From NCBI RefSeq assembly GCF_001645685.2, contig NZ_CP017080.1, positions 4,207,051 to 4,271,050 of the forward strand: a stretch of 64,000 bases of DNA. The letters are read 5' to 3'. Both the position numbers and the translations under genes were made by a program. This document shows positions 54,526-64,000 of this stretch, in pieces. The notes beneath the pieces were generated by a model. It saw only the letters and a list, made by a program, of their open reading frames with translations. It did no database searches and was not told the DNA's origin. Each line of letters begins with the position of its first letter. Within the stretch, counting starts at the first letter, position 1. Origin of the DNA: Peribacillus muralis. Its GTDB lineage: Bacteria > Bacillota > Bacilli > Bacillales > DSM-1321.

Positions 54526-55494
54526 TTGAATCAAGCAAACCCGTTTATATACGCAACGGATAACAAACGATACCACACATGGAATTACCACCTGAGAAAT
54601 CATTTTGGACATAAGGTTTTTAAAGTTGCCCTGGATGGCGGCTTTGACTGCCCGAACCGTGACGGCACCGTCGCACATGGAGGCTGTACCTTCTGCAGTG
54701 CCTCTGGCTCGGGTGACTTTGCCGGGAGCCGGGTGGAGCCGCTCGACATCCAGTTCAAAAAAATCAGTGAAAAGATGCATCATAAATGGAAAGATGGAAA
54801 GTATATGGCCTATTTCCAGGCATTCACGAATACGCATGCGCCCGTGGCAGAGCTTCGCGAGAAATACGAGAGTGTTCTGACCCAAGAGGGTGTCGTCGGG
54901 CTCTCGATCGCGACACGCCCTGACTGTCTGCCCGATGATGTGGTGGAGTATTTGGCAGAATTGAACGAACGCACATACCTATGGGTCGAGCTCGGTCTTC
55001 AGACGGTTCACGAAAAAACCGCGACGATGATCAATCGCGCCCATGACTTCGACTGTTATAAAGAAGGCGTCGATAAACTGCGTAAACATGGCATCCGTGT
55101 CTGCTCCCATATCATCAACGGTCTTCCAGAGGAGGATTACGGGATGATGATGGAAACGGCCAGGGAAGTCGCCCAGCTCGATGTGCAGGGGATAAAAATC
55201 CATCTACTTCACCTTTTGAAAGGGACGCCGATGGTCAAGCAATATGAAAAAGGCCTGCTTGAATTTCTTGACCGTGATGAATACGTCAGCCTCGTATGCG
55301 ATCAGCTGGAAATCATCCCTCCTGAAATGATCGTTCATCGAATAACCGGTGACGGTCCGATCGATTTAATGATCGGTCCGATGTGGAGCGTCAATAAATG
55401 GGATGTCTTGAATGCCATTGATGCCGAATTGAAGCGACGCAACAGCTGGCAAGGGAAAAAATATCAACTGGAGGAACAAACAGATGAAGCTTGA
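54526..55494 (+). CDS. ytqA: Radical SAM protein YtqA (TIGR01212 family)
   Basis: About 322 residues. The cluster motif is spread as CPNRDGTVAHGGCTFC, followed by SGSGDFAG, which is the TIGR01212 form. Start is TTG at 54526, eight bases after AAGGAGG. It overlaps the methyltransferase gene by 11 bases. Genetic links in Bacilli put it beside tRNA wobble methylation; its reaction is not established to my knowledge. Confidence 0.9.
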   Translation: MNQANPFIYATDNKRYHTWNYHLRNHFGHKVFKVALDGGFDCPNRDGTVAHGGCTFCSASGSGDFAGSRVEPLDIQFKKISEKMHHKWKDGKYMAYFQAFTNTHAPVAELREKYESVLTQEGVVGLSIATRPDCLPDDVVEYLAELNERTYLWVELGLQTVHEKTATMINRAHDFDCYKEGVDKLRKHGIRVCSHIINGLPEEDYGMMMETAREVAQLDVQGIKIHLLHLLKGTPMVKQYEKGLLEFLDRDEYVSLVCDQLEIIPPEMIVHRITGDGPIDLMIGPMWSVNKWDVLNAIDAELKRRNSWQGKKYQLEEQTDEA

Positions 55495-56056
55495 CCGCAT
55501 CTTGCCCTTCGCAAGAATTTTGCTTGAAAAAACGGTGCAACCCGGAGATATAGCCGTTGACGGCACGATGGGGAACGGCTTTGATACGGCCTTTCTTGCC
55601 GGACTTACAGGTGAAACGGGACATGTCTATAGTTTTGATATTCAAAACGAAGCCATCCAGAACACAAGGGCTAAACTGGAAAACGAGGGCCTGCACAATC
55701 GATGCACGCTCATCCATGATGGGCATGAACAATTGAATAAATACCTCAGAAAAGAACATGCCGGAAAAATTACTGGAGCCATATTCAACTTGGGCTACCT
55801 TCCGGGCGGGGATAAATCGATCATCACCCAAGCCGATACGACGAAAGCCGCCATTGAACAACTGTTCGAGCTGCTGGCTCCTGAAGGCATCATCATACTC
55901 GTCATCTACCATGGCCATCCCGGCGGCTCGCAGGAACGGGATGCACTGATGGATTATGTGCAAAACTTTCCGCAGCAAAGAGCCCATATCCTGAAATACG
56001 GCTTCATCAACCAAGCCAACAATCCTCCCTTCATCGTCGCCATTGAAAAAAAGTGA
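55484..56056 (+). CDS. mnmM: tRNA (mnm5s2U34) methyltransferase MnmM
   Basis: A 190-residue class I SAM methyltransferase (YtqB). SAM motif I is DGTMGNGFDTAFLAGL, motif IV FNLGYLPGGDKSI. B. subtilis YtqB was shown to methylate nm5s2U34 in tRNA and named MnmM. It overlaps ytqA by 11 bases. Repeat array A2 follows at once. Confidence 0.92.
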   Translation: MKLDRILPFARILLEKTVQPGDIAVDGTMGNGFDTAFLAGLTGETGHVYSFDIQNEAIQNTRAKLENEGLHNRCTLIHDGHEQLNKYLRKEHAGKITGAIFNLGYLPGGDKSIITQADTTKAAIEQLFELLAPEGIIILVIYHGHPGGSQERDALMDYVQNFPQQRAHILKYGFINQANNPPFIVAIEKK

Positions 56057-56084
56057 AATCACCCCTGACAGCCGGATTCGGAGG

Positions 56085-56855
56085 ATTTTTTCCGATGATG
56101 GACGGATTATCAACGGATTTGGACGATTTCTTCCGACGATGGACGGATTATCGCTGGATTTGGACGAATTATTTCGACGTCGGACGGATTATCGACGGAT
56201 TTGGACGAATTATTTCGACGTCGGACGGATTTTCGATGGATTTGAACCATTTTTCCGACGTCGGACGGATTATCGACGGATTTGGACGAATTATTTCGAC
56301 GTCGGACGGATTTTCGATGGATTTGAACCATTTTTCCGACGACGGACGGATTATCACTGGATTTGGACGATTTTTTTCGATGACGGACGGATTATCGACG
56401 GATTTGGACGAATTATTCCGATGTCGGACGGATTATCACTGGATTTGGACGAATTTTTCCGACGTCGGACTGATTATTAACGGTTCAGGACGAATTATCC
56501 CGACGATGAACGATTTTTCACCGGATCAGGAAAATTTTTTCCGATGTCGGACGGATTATCACTGGATTTGGACGAATTTTTCCGACGTCGGACTGATTAT
56601 TAACGGTTCAGGACGAATTATCCCGACGATGAACGATTTTCACCGGATCAGGAAAATTTTTTCCGATGACGGACGGATTATCACTGGATTTGGACGATTT
56701 CTTCCGACGATGGACGAATTATCACCGCCACAGGACGATTTATCCCGACGTTGGACGATTTTTCACCGCCACAGGACGATTTATCACCGCCACAGGACGA
56801 TTTTTTCCGACGACGGACGATTTTTCACCGGATTAGGACGAATAATCACTCAATT
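56085..56855 (+). repeat. Tandem repeat array A2 (20/21-bp units)
   Basis: About 37 units with the core GGACGGATTATC or GGACGAATTATT, alternating 21 and 20 bp so that the natural period is about 41 bp. Larger blocks are duplicated too: one of about 82 bp (56170-56335) and one of about 120 bp (56430-56690). Same family as A1. ORFs through it, on either strand, are not genes. In B. subtilis, as I recall, ytpB lies in this position; it is absent here. Confidence 0.95.
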
Positions 56856-56911
56856 TGGACGAATAAGTTGTATCTTCAACCTATTCGCGAATATTCCATC
56901 CCATTAAGAAA

Positions 56912-56950
56912 TAAAAAGCTGCCGATCAACTTAATTCGGCAGCTTTTTCA
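56912..56950. terminator. Terminator beyond array A2, facing both ways
   Basis: AAAAGCTGCCGA pairs with TCGGCAGCTTTTT; it serves ytpA and can stop rightward read-through. Confidence 0.85.
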
Positions 56951-56977
56951 CGTATTCGGCACAGCAGTATTTCCCGT

Positions 56978-57781
56978 TCAAATGACATATCCTAATATTT
57001 TCAAGCGATTTTCAACAAAGCTGAGCGCATATTGGAATACATCATCACGTTCAGGCTCGTTGAAGATCTCATGATACAGCTTTGGCCATTCTTTGTATTG
57101 CTTCTCACTAGCCAAGTTATAGTTAAACCACTCACGAACTGCCTTCTTATTCACGATCCGGTCGTCTCCGCCCTGCATGACCAAAAGCGGGACATCCTGG
57201 AAGTCGGGAATCTCTTCAAAAGCATCCTTCATGGCCTGGGAGAGCTCCCGATACCAGCGAACGGAAACCTTCGTGATATATAATGTATCATTCCTGTCAC
57301 ATTCACGGACCTCGGAACTCCTCGTTGCCATTTCGGGAGTTAATCCAGAGTCGACCCTGAACTGGGGCATCACGAGATTCAAGCCATGTGAGATGCTTGC
57401 CAGGAATTTCGGAGGCTTTGTTACGAGCCCTAAACAAGGTGAAGATAAAATCACGCCTGCGATATCCCATTCCTCTTCTTGAAGAAGGCGTATCGAAATC
57501 AGGCCGCCCATGCTATGCCCAAGCAAAAAGACCGGCAGCGAGTATTCGTATGCTTCCTCTATCCAGCTTTTCACTTCATCCAAATATTCATCAAAGGAAT
57601 CGATATGTCCCCGGTAGGCACGAGTCGTCATGCCCTGCCCAGGAAGGTCGCCCATGACGACATGGTATCCGGCTGAAAGCCACATTTGTGTAACCCATTT
57701 ATAACGGCCGTGATGTTCCATTGCCCCATGAATGATGACAATGACGCCTTTGGCGTCCCCATCTGTCTCCCATTTCCACAT
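56978..57781 (-). CDS. ytpA: Alpha/beta hydrolase, lysophospholipase YtpA type
   Basis: A 267-residue serine hydrolase of the monoacylglycerol lipase/lysophospholipase class. The nucleophile elbow is LLGHSMGGL; oxyanion region VIVIHGAMEHHGRY; Asp in MQGGDDRIV and His in KLYHEIFNEPE complete the triad. B. subtilis YtpA makes the phospholipid antibiotic bacilysocin. ATG at 57781, seven bases after GGGGG, starts at MWKWETDGDAKG. Confidence 0.9.
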   Translation of the reverse strand: MWKWETDGDAKGVIVIIHGAMEHHGRYKWVTQMWLSAGYHVVMGDLPGQGMTTRAYRGHIDSFDEYLDEVKSWIEEAYEYSLPVFLLGHSMGGLISIRLLQEEEWDIAGVILSSPCLGLVTKPPKFLASISHGLNLVMPQFRVDSGLTPEMATRSSEVRECDRNDTLYITKVSVRWYRELSQAMKDAFEEIPDFQDVPLLVMQGGDDRIVNKKAVREWFNYNLASEKQYKEWPKLYHEIFNEPERDDVFQYALSFVENRLKILGYVI

Positions 57782-57981
57782 TCGAAATCCCCCTTTCACT
57801 TTTCACTTGTTGTATACGATCCATGATAGTTAAAATATATATATAAATTATAACCATATTCGCGTTTTTCGACAAAAAAGAAAACTAACAAGTTGTACCT
57901 TCGTATTATAAATAGCCAACGGTATTTGCATACGGTATATTAAAATAATACATAAAAACATTCACTTCGGAAAGGAAATGA

Positions 57982-58509
57982 TTGAAAATGATTATTTATC
58001 CGTTCAAGGGCAAGGAACCGGAAATTGCCGAAAGTGCTTATATTGCGGAGAATGCAGTCGTGACAGGCGATGTGAAAATTGGTGACCAATCATCCATCTG
58101 GTTCAATTCCGTCATCCGCGGTGATGTAGCCCCAACCATCATAGGAAAAAAAGTAAGTATCCAAGATAATAGCGTCCTTCACCAAAGCCCCAATAATCCA
58201 TTGATCATTGAAGATGAAGTGACCATTGGCCATCAGGTCATTTTACATAGCTGCAAAATCCGTAAAGGTGCCCTGATCGGCATGGGATCGATCATACTTG
58301 ACGCAGCCGAAATCGGCGAAGGGGCTTTCATCGGTGCCGGCAGTCTCGTTCCCCAGGGCAAGGTCATCCCGCCCAATATGCTCGCCTTCGGACGTCCAGC
58401 CAAAGTGATTCGGGAAATCAATGAGGAAGACCGTCAAGACATGGAACGAATCGTACGCGAATATGCCGAAAAAGGACAATACTACAAAAGCGCAGACCGC
58501 ATAAAATAA
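57982..58509 (+). CDS. ytoA: Gamma carbonic anhydrase-like protein YtoA
   Basis: A 175-residue left-handed beta-helix protein of the gamma-carbonic anhydrase (YrdA/PaaY) kind. Hexapeptide repeats are evident (IAENAVVTGDVKIGDQSSIW, VTIGHQVILHSCKIRKGALIG). Metal histidines occur in VLHQSP, TIGHQV and ILHSC. Whether it hydrates CO2 is uncertain. TTG at 57982 or ATG at 57988 could start it. Single gene. Confidence 0.9.
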   Translation: MKMIIYPFKGKEPEIAESAYIAENAVVTGDVKIGDQSSIWFNSVIRGDVAPTIIGKKVSIQDNSVLHQSPNNPLIIEDEVTIGHQVILHSCKIRKGALIGMGSIILDAAEIGEGAFIGAGSLVPQGKVIPPNMLAFGRPAKVIREINEEDRQDMERIVREYAEKGQYYKSADRIK

Positions 58510-58623
58510 ATTAGGTTAACCGCGGCATTTCAAGTCTTGAACCAAACCGAAGCCTCTTTTTAGCTCGAAATATACCACTCAGCGGGTTTATTGAATTATT
58601 CCCTCTGCAGGCAAAATTAATCC

Positions 58624-58663
58624 TACAAAAAAGGTGCGCCGCAATTAGCGGCGCACCTTTTCC
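58624..58663. terminator. Bidirectional terminator between ytoA and metK
   Basis: AAAAGGTGCGCCGC, AATTA, GCGGCGCACCTTTT. Confidence 0.9.
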
Positions 58664-58670
58664 ATATGGA

Positions 58671-59864
58671 TCATGCTTGTGCTTTTAGTGTTTCTGCTTT
58701 ATCTGTACGTTCCCATGGAAGATCGACATCGGTACGGCCAAAGTGTCCGTATGCAGCTGTCTGTTTGTAGATTGGGCGACGAAGATCAAGCATTTTGATG
58801 ATGCCTGCCGGGCGAAGGTCGAAGTTAGCGCGAACCAGGTCAACAAGGACGTCTTCGCTAACTGTGCCGGTTCCGAATGTATCAACCGAGATCGATACAG
58901 GCTCTGCCACACCGATTGCATATGCCAATTGGACTTCGGCTTTGTCAGCCAGGCCGGCTGCCACGATGTTTTTGGCAACGTAACGAGCAGCGTATGCCGC
59001 AGAACGGTCAACTTTCGTAGCATCCTTACCAGAGAATGCACCGCCGCCGTGACGAGCGTATCCGCCGTACGTATCAACGATGATTTTACGGCCAGTAAGA
59101 CCTGCATCCCCTTGAGGTCCGCCGATTACGAAACGGCCAGTCGGGTTGATGAAGTATTTAGTTTCGGCATCGATCAATTCAGCAGGAACGACCGCTTTGA
59201 TCACATGCTCTTTTAAATCGGCTTGAATTTGCTCAAGCGTGACCTCTGCATCATGCTGTGTCGAGATGACGATTGTATCTACACGTACAGGACGGTTATT
59301 TTCATCATACTCCACAGTTACCTGTGTTTTACCATCTGGGCGAAGGTAAGCAAGTGTTTCATCTTTACGAACTTGAGTCAAGCGGAATGAAAGCTTGTGT
59401 GCCAATGAGATCGGAAGCGGCATAAGCTCTTCTGTTTCATTACAAGCAAATCCGAACATAAGACCTTGGTCCCCTGCACCGATTGCATCGATTTCTTCTT
59501 CTGACATGCTACCTTCACGTGCTTCCAAAGCTTTATCGACGCCAGCTGCGATATCGGCAGACTGCTCATCGATCGAGCTCAATACAGCACACGTTTCAGC
59601 ATCAAAGCCGTATTTCGCGCGAGTATAGCCAATTCCTGCAATCGTATCACGAACGATACGCGGAATATCCACGTAAGCGGATGTTGTAATTTCACCAGCA
59701 ACAAGCACAAGACCTGTCGTAACACTTGTTTCACACGCAACACGCGCATTTGCATCCTTAGCAAGGATAGCATCTAAAATGGAATCTGAAATCTGATCAC
59801 AAATCTTGTCCGGATGGCCCTCTGTAACAGATTCAGAAGTAAATAGACGTTTCTTTGACATCAT
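58671..59864 (-). CDS. metK: S-adenosylmethionine synthetase
   Basis: A 397-residue enzyme that makes SAM from methionine and ATP. Visible: [16 protein letters not shown] at the N-terminus (ATP-binding His), [15 protein letters not shown], and the signature hexapeptide region [24 protein letters not shown] precedes two adjacent ATGs; the second (59861) fits MSKKRLF. Controlled by the SAM-I riboswitch upstream. Confidence 0.97.
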   Translation of the reverse strand: MMSKKRLFTSESVTEGHPDKICDQISDSILDAILAKDANARVACETSVTTGLVLVAGEITTSAYVDIPRIVRDTIAGIGYTRAKYGFDAETCAVLSSIDEQSADIAAGVDKALEAREGSMSEEEIDAIGAGDQGLMFGFACNETEELMPLPISLAHKLSFRLTQVRKDETLAYLRPDGKTQVTVEYDENNRPVRVDTIVISTQHDAEVTLEQIQADLKEHVIKAVVPAELIDAETKYFINPTGRFVIGGPQGDAGLTGRKIIVDTYGGYARHGGGAFSGKDATKVDRSAAYAARYVAKNIVAAGLADKAEVQLAYAIGVAEPVSISVDTFGTGTVSEDVLVDLVRANFDLRPAGIIKMLDLRRPIYKQTAAYGHFGRTDVDLPWERTDKAETLKAQA

Positions 59865-59970
59865 ATTTCCTCCTTGGAAGTTAGTATGTGGTAGGCATTA
59901 GCCTGATTTTTTTTACGGAACTCGTTTCCCTTATTAGCTTCAACTATAGACACAGAATTACTTAAAAAAC

Positions 59971-60191
59971 ACAAAAACCTTCCCTGGAAAATGAGGAAAG
60001 GTTTAACATTCTGTCTTCTATCCTTTCACTCTTATCGTTCAAGGGTTTTTTACCTTGCTCAGGTTAGCACCATCACCACTTTTCCTTGAAGAACATCGCT
60101 TTATTTTCGGCGATTACTCTTGGAGTCAAGTTCAATATGGCAGGTTGCTGGGTTTCAAAGGGCCTGTCCCTCCACCAACTCGGGATAAGAG
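59971..60191 (-). promoter_or_regulatory. SAM-I (S-box) riboswitch of metK
   Basis: On the minus strand CTCTTATC (60184-60191) and GATAAGAG (60029-60036) form stem P1. Between them are GGTGGAGGGACAGGCCC, GAAACCCAGCAACC and GGTGCTAACCTG, the S-box core. An expression platform follows with AACCTTTCC/GGGAAGGTTTTT as terminator (59973-60004). SAM should end metK transcription early. Confidence 0.95.
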
Positions 60192-60568
60192 AATCCGTAC
60201 AATTTAAGATATTATCGTATTGGGTCGGAATTTGTCAATGTTTTTCTATCAAGAACATTTATCATCCGAGGCCAACATGGATACAATAAACTCCGATTCC
60301 CCGTCATGGAAGGGATTCCGGATGCCTAACGATCAAAACACCATTTTTAACCAATGATGAAAAAGCTTAATCACTTCCTATTAAAATAAAGGAGAGCGAC
60401 TTACATTAAAGCATATGCAGGAATCTTCACATGGTTCCTGCCCACTTAAAATGAGGAATTCAACCAATTGAAAATTATCACAAATCAGACGGAATAGTAT
60501 AGACTATTTAAATAAATGTGTTATACTAATTGTAATATAAAACTTAAACAAAGGAAGGTACCTCATAT
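60192..60568 (+). other. metK-pckA intergenic region
   Basis: Contains a hairpin GCAGGAA/TTCCTGC at 60417-60441 with a nearby GGAG, the CcpN-like site and promoter of pckA. No credible gene. Confidence 0.5.
60500..60527 (+). promoter_or_regulatory. pckA promoter with CcpN-like site
   Basis: TAGACT (60500-60505), 16 bases, TATACT (60522-60527). TGTGTTATACT at 60517-60527 fits TRTGHYATAYW, the consensus I recall for CcpN, which represses pckA and gapB on glucose in B. subtilis. It would cover the -10 box. Confidence 0.6.
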
Positions 60569-62155
60569 ATGAATTCTGTAGACGTTTCTAATGAGTTACA
60601 CCAATTATTAACAGGACACAACGTGCAAACTCAGCTTTCGGTTCCCAAATTGGTCGAAAAGGTATTAAGCAGGAATGAAGGCGTTTTAACATCAACTGGC
60701 GCAGTCAAGGCCGAAACAGGCAAATACACGGGTCGTTCACCTAAAGATAAATATATCGTCGAGGAAGCATCCGTTAAAGATAAAGTCGATTGGGGCCCAG
60801 TGAACCAGCCAATTTCCGAAGATGTGTTCAATAAGCTATATAATAAAGTAATTGACTACTTAAAAGCAAAAGAAGAGATTTTCGTTTTCAAAGGTTTCGC
60901 TGGTGCAGAAGAATCATCACGCCTTCCTATCCGTGTCGTTAATGAATATGCTTGGCATAATCTTTTCGCCCATACTTTATTCATCCGTCCGAACGAAGAG
61001 GAGCTGAGAGGCCACGAAGCAGAATTCACGATCCTTTCAGCACCCAACTTCAAAGCTGATCCTGCAGTGGACGGAACGAAATCCGAAACGTTCATCATCG
61101 TTTCGTTTGAACGCCGTACCATCCTGATCGGCGGAACGGAATATGCAGGTGAAATGAAAAAATCGATCTTCTCGATCATGAACTACTTACTTCCAGAGGC
61201 TGGAATCCTTCCTATGCATTGCTCTGCTAACGTAGGACGTGAAGGGGACGTCGCTTTATTCTTCGGACTGTCCGGTACAGGCAAAACCACTTTATCTGCT
61301 GACACGAATCGCAAACTGATCGGTGATGATGAGCATGGCTGGGCTTCTAACGGTGTTTTCAACATTGAGGGCGGCTGTTATGCGAAAACGATCAACCTAT
61401 CACGCGAAAAAGAACCACAAATCTTCGATGCCATCCGTTTTGGAGCCGTCCTGGAAAATGTAGTTGTCGATCCGGATACTCGCGAAGCGGATTATGATGA
61501 TAGTTCATTGACTGAAAATACCCGTGCTGCATACCAAATGCAAGCGATCGATAACATCGTGAACCCAAGTATTGCCGGGCACCCAAATACGATCATTTTC
61601 CTGACTGCTGATGCTTCAGGCGTACTGCCTCCAATCAGCAAGCTGTCCAAGGAACAAGCCATGTTCCATTTCCTAAGTGGATACACGAGCAAGTTAGCTG
61701 GAACGGAAAGAGGCGTAACTTCACCAGAAGCGACATTCTCCACTTGCTTCGGTTCACCATTCTTACCGTTACCTGCTACACGCTATGCTGAAATGCTTGG
61801 TGATAAAATTGACGAGCACAACGCAAAAGTATACCTTGTCAACACGGGATGGACAGGCGGAGCGTACGGAACTGGAAGCCGCATGAAACTTGCTTACACC
61901 CGTGCCATGGTCCAGGCTGCACTCGAAGGGGAATTGGCAAACATCGAAACGGTCAAGGATGAAATCTTCGGCTTGAACATTCCGCTACATGTTCCAGGTG
62001 TACCGGATGAAGTGCTTCAGCCAATCAAGACTTGGGCAGATCCTGAAGCTTATAAACAATCCGCAACAGACCTTGCCGCTCAATTCCGGGCAAACTTCAA
62101 GAAATTCGGAAGCGTTCCAAACGAAATCGAAGATCTTGGCGGACCGATCGCTTAA
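60569..62155 (+). CDS. pckA: Phosphoenolpyruvate carboxykinase (ATP)
   Basis: A 528-residue gluconeogenic enzyme converting oxaloacetate and ATP to phosphoenolpyruvate and CO2. Signatures are [13 protein letters not shown], the kinase-1 loop [13 protein letters not shown], and [22 protein letters not shown] lies ten bases before ATG. Divergent from metK and followed by a terminator. Confidence 0.97.
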   Translation: MNSVDVSNELHQLLTGHNVQTQLSVPKLVEKVLSRNEGVLTSTGAVKAETGKYTGRSPKDKYIVEEASVKDKVDWGPVNQPISEDVFNKLYNKVIDYLKAKEEIFVFKGFAGAEESSRLPIRVVNEYAWHNLFAHTLFIRPNEEELRGHEAEFTILSAPNFKADPAVDGTKSETFIIVSFERRTILIGGTEYAGEMKKSIFSIMNYLLPEAGILPMHCSANVGREGDVALFFGLSGTGKTTLSADTNRKLIGDDEHGWASNGVFNIEGGCYAKTINLSREKEPQIFDAIRFGAVLENVVVDPDTREADYDDSSLTENTRAAYQMQAIDNIVNPSIAGHPNTIIFLTADASGVLPPISKLSKEQAMFHFLSGYTSKLAGTERGVTSPEATFSTCFGSPFLPLPATRYAEMLGDKIDEHNAKVYLVNTGWTGGAYGTGSRMKLAYTRAMVQAALEGELANIETVKDEIFGLNIPLHVPGVPDEVLQPIKTWADPEAYKQSATDLAAQFRANFKKFGSVPNEIEDLGGPIA

Positions 62156-62166
62156 AAAGCATATAC

Positions 62167-62203
62167 ACAAAGGGACCAGGCTCCATGCTTGGTCCCTTTT
62201 TCC
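62167..62203 (+). terminator. Terminator of pckA
   Basis: AAAGGGACCA pairs with TGGTCCCTTT, then T residues. Confidence 0.88.
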
Positions 62204-62254
62204 ATCTATAAATTGATTGCGGCTAGGATACACGAGTCTTTCTTCCAATAGCCC

Positions 62255-62289
62255 AAAAAACGGCACTGACACATAGTCAGCACCGTTAT
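62255..62289 (-). terminator. Terminator of the sugar dehydrogenase operon
   Basis: On the minus strand AACGGTGCTGAC pairs with GTCAGTGCCGTT, followed by TTTT. Confidence 0.75.
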
Positions 62290-62317
62290 CCGTCCACTAT
62301 CATTCCCAATGTTTGTT

Positions 62318-63619
62318 TTAGCTGATCGCTTTATTTCTGGCTTTTTCCCTTGACACCTTTTTATATTGATAGATATTGCCCAAGTTCGCGACCGAAACTC
62401 CGGTCTTCGTTACATCAATGCAATTACGCGTATCGAGGATCATTTTATTGGCCATCAGCTTGGAGAGATCATCATAATCCATCACCTTGAATTCATCATG
62501 GTCCGTCAAGACAAGAATCAGGTCGGCATCGTTGACGGCATCTTCCACTGAAACGATGGGCAGCATGCCAGACTGGACATGCGGGTCATGCAGGGCTACC
62601 TCCATCTGCTCCATTCCCATCAAAATATTGACGACATCGATGGCAGGACTTTCACGGATGTCATCGACATTCCCTTTGTATGAAAGCCCGAAGACCGCCA
62701 CCTTTGGCCGCTCGATGCCCTCAAGCATCATCCTCACGCAATTGACAATATGATAAGGCATCGATACGTTGGTATCACGGGCGAGCTTAATGATCCTTGC
62801 AGTCTCTGGGGACTTTGCGACGACGAAATAGGGATCGACCGCTAAGCAATGACCACCGACTCCCGGCCCTGGCTGGTGAAGGTTGACACGCGGGTGCTTG
62901 TTTGCCATCGATATGACATCCAAGACATTGATGTCCAGCTCGAAGCAAACCTTTGCCAGCTCATTTGCCAGGGCGATATTCACATCCCGGAAGGTGTTTT
63001 CCATCAGCTTGGACATTTCCGCCGTTTTCGCATCCGTTTGGATGATCTCCCCTTTAACGAAGGTTTGATAAACCAGGCTCCCTTTATATGAGCATGTCTC
63101 CGTGATTCCGCCGACGATACGGTTGTTATGAACCAACTCTTCCAAAATCCTTCCAGGTAAAACACGTTCTGGACAATGAACTAGAAAAATGTCTTTTCCG
63201 ATGGTAAGTCCCGTCATCTCAATCATCGGTCTGATATGATCATCCATGCTCCTCGGAGCGATCGTCGATTCGATGATGATGATATTCCCTTTGCGGATGA
63301 AAGGGAGGATGCTTGCGGTAGCTTCAGCCACATGGGTCAAATCACAGGATTTTTGCATGTCATTATTATTCGGCGTAGGAACTGCGACAATGAAGACATC
63401 TGCATACTCCGGTCTTAATGACGCTTGGAATTTTCCGGAATCCAGCACTTCATGCAATACCTCTTCCAGTCCAGGTTCCTCGAGATGGAGCCTGCCAAGA
63501 TTCAGATTGGAAATGATGTTTGGATGGATATCCACTCCGACGACGTCGACACCGTGTTTCGCAAACATTAAAGAAGTTGGAAGTCCTATATAACCTAGTC
63601 CTAATGTACAAATTTTCAT
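62318..63619 (-). CDS. UDP-N-acetyl-D-mannosamine dehydrogenase-like protein
   Basis: A 433-residue nucleotide-sugar dehydrogenase (UDPGDH/WecC type) that oxidises C6 of a UDP-sugar to the uronate. NAD motif is GLGYIGLPTSL. The catalytic region holds GPGVGGHCLAVDPYF, in which HCLAVDP resembles WecC (ManNAcA) rather than TuaD. A late LSYKGNVDDIRESPA is also family-typical. ATG at 63619 follows GGAGTGG. It is downstream of a glycosyltransferase, so the product probably feeds a surface polysaccharide. The exact sugar is inferred. Confidence 0.85.
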   Translation of the reverse strand: MKICTLGLGYIGLPTSLMFAKHGVDVVGVDIHPNIISNLNLGRLHLEEPGLEEVLHEVLDSGKFQASLRPEYADVFIVAVPTPNNNDMQKSCDLTHVAEATASILPFIRKGNIIIIESTIAPRSMDDHIRPMIEMTGLTIGKDIFLVHCPERVLPGRILEELVHNNRIVGGITETCSYKGSLVYQTFVKGEIIQTDAKTAEMSKLMENTFRDVNIALANELAKVCFELDINVLDVISMANKHPRVNLHQPGPGVGGHCLAVDPYFVVAKSPETARIIKLARDTNVSMPYHIVNCVRMMLEGIERPKVAVFGLSYKGNVDDIRESPAIDVVNILMGMEQMEVALHDPHVQSGMLPIVSVEDAVNDADLILVLTDHDEFKVMDYDDLSKLMANKMILDTRNCIDVTKTGVSVANLGNIYQYKKVSREKARNKAIS

Positions 63620-63661
63620 ATAAACCACTCCTATTCATTATTATCTGCGATCCTTGCCAGC

Positions 63662-64000
63662 TCAGGCAGTTTGATATATCTCGATAAAGATATCCTTCTC
63701 TTGCTTCCAATTATATGTTTGGCGTGCATTCAGGCAATTCCGGCTCATTTCCGCCCTTTTTTCAGGATGCTTCAATAAGTAATTGACTCCGTCGGCAATG
63801 GCTTTAGGATCATGTGAATCGACACAAACACCGATTTGTTCCGCATCGACCACCTTTTGGATTTCTGGAAAGCTGCAGGCAACGACTGGCACACCGCTCA
63901 TCATGTATTCGAACAATTTATTAGAAGAAGCGGAATAGTGATTAAAGCAAACATTATTCAACACTTGAAAACCTAAGTAGGCATTTTTCGTATAGTGAAG
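63662..64000 (-). CDS. Glycosyltransferase family 4-like, C-terminal part
   Basis: The 3' 112 codons of a gene whose start lies beyond the window. The frame is open to base 64000. The nucleotide-sugar site is visible as SSNKLFEYMMSGVPVVACSFPEI, followed by the usual helical tail NYLLKHPEKRAEMSRNCL. GT-B fold, probably for a surface glycan, together with the dehydrogenase 42 bases downstream. Confidence 0.8.
   Translation of the reverse strand, partial: LHYTKNAYLGFQVLNNVCFNHYSASSNKLFEYMMSGVPVVACSFPEIQKVVDAEQIGVCVDSHDPKAIADGVNYLLKHPEKRAEMSRNCLNARQTYNWKQEKDIFIEIYQTA

Noticed and set aside
56053..56907. A 284-residue and other ORFs across array A2
   Set aside because: Same reason: repeat-derived, open in several frames, no expression signals.
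60405..60450. A 14-codon ORF starting at ATT (KAYAGIFTWFLPT) after GGAG near pckA
   Set aside because: Too short, non-standard start, and the sequence is better explained by a hairpin.

Overview
The window looks like chromosome of a Gram-positive spore-former of the Bacillaceae, most like Peribacillus or another Bacillus relative. The evidence is AGGAGG-type ribosome-binding sites almost everywhere, a T-box leader on leuS, a SAM-I riboswitch on metK, a GltC box between gltAB and gltC, BirA-type operators, a SigV/RsiV pair, and the leuS / ytzC / ytqA / ytqB / ytpA / ytoA / metK / pckA neighbourhood known from Bacillus. Species is inferred; nothing in the sequence names it.

Layout. 0-2.7 kb: a RibD/DHFR-fold reductase, the wreck of a second copy, a ModA-like lipoprotein and a divergent regulator carrying a ModA-like sensor domain. 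2.7-8 kb: a complete late biotin block, bioF-bioB diverging from bioY-bioD-bioA, with one 34-bp BirA operator for each arm. 8.4-18.2 kb: a one-directional (minus) operon that is the most interesting object here. It holds two tiny, almost identical, cysteine-free precursor peptides with a DUF692/MNIO-type TIM-barrel enzyme, an HExxH peptide hydroxylase-like enzyme, a full asparagine-synthetase-like amidotransferase, an MFS exporter, an active plus inactive M16 peptidase pair and two unrecognised proteins. I read it as a RiPP (ribosomally made, modified peptide) system of a type I do not recognise. 18.4-25 kb: a POT peptide transporter, an ECF sigma/anti-sigma pair (SigV/RsiV type) diverging from a PdaC-type peptidoglycan deacetylase with matched promoters, YeeI and a DUF4261 protein.

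25-34 kb: an RCK_C membrane protein, a MoxR ATPase with its VWA partner, YhfK, a tiny promoter-driven ORF, a CD3324-type protein, a FusB-type EF-G-binding protein, a pirin, a dead HxlR regulator and a MEDS protein. 34.7-41.8 kb: glutamate synthase and GltC. 42-50.3 kb: lipoproteins, a GNAT acetyltransferase, a beta-helix surface protein with a coupled membrane protein, and a 1054-residue multidomain subtilase. 50.6-64 kb: leuS and the housekeeping block above, ending in a UDP-ManNAc dehydrogenase-like gene and a glycosyltransferase cut by the window edge.

Two families of short (20-22 bp) tandem repeats occupy the longest gene-free gaps. Family A (core GGACGGATTATC) is at 25.4 and 56.1 kb; family B (core TTACTCGCCAATT) is at 26.0, 34.0 and 41.9 kb. 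Each array lies just beyond the 3' end of a gene and in that gene's orientation. They create long false ORFs.
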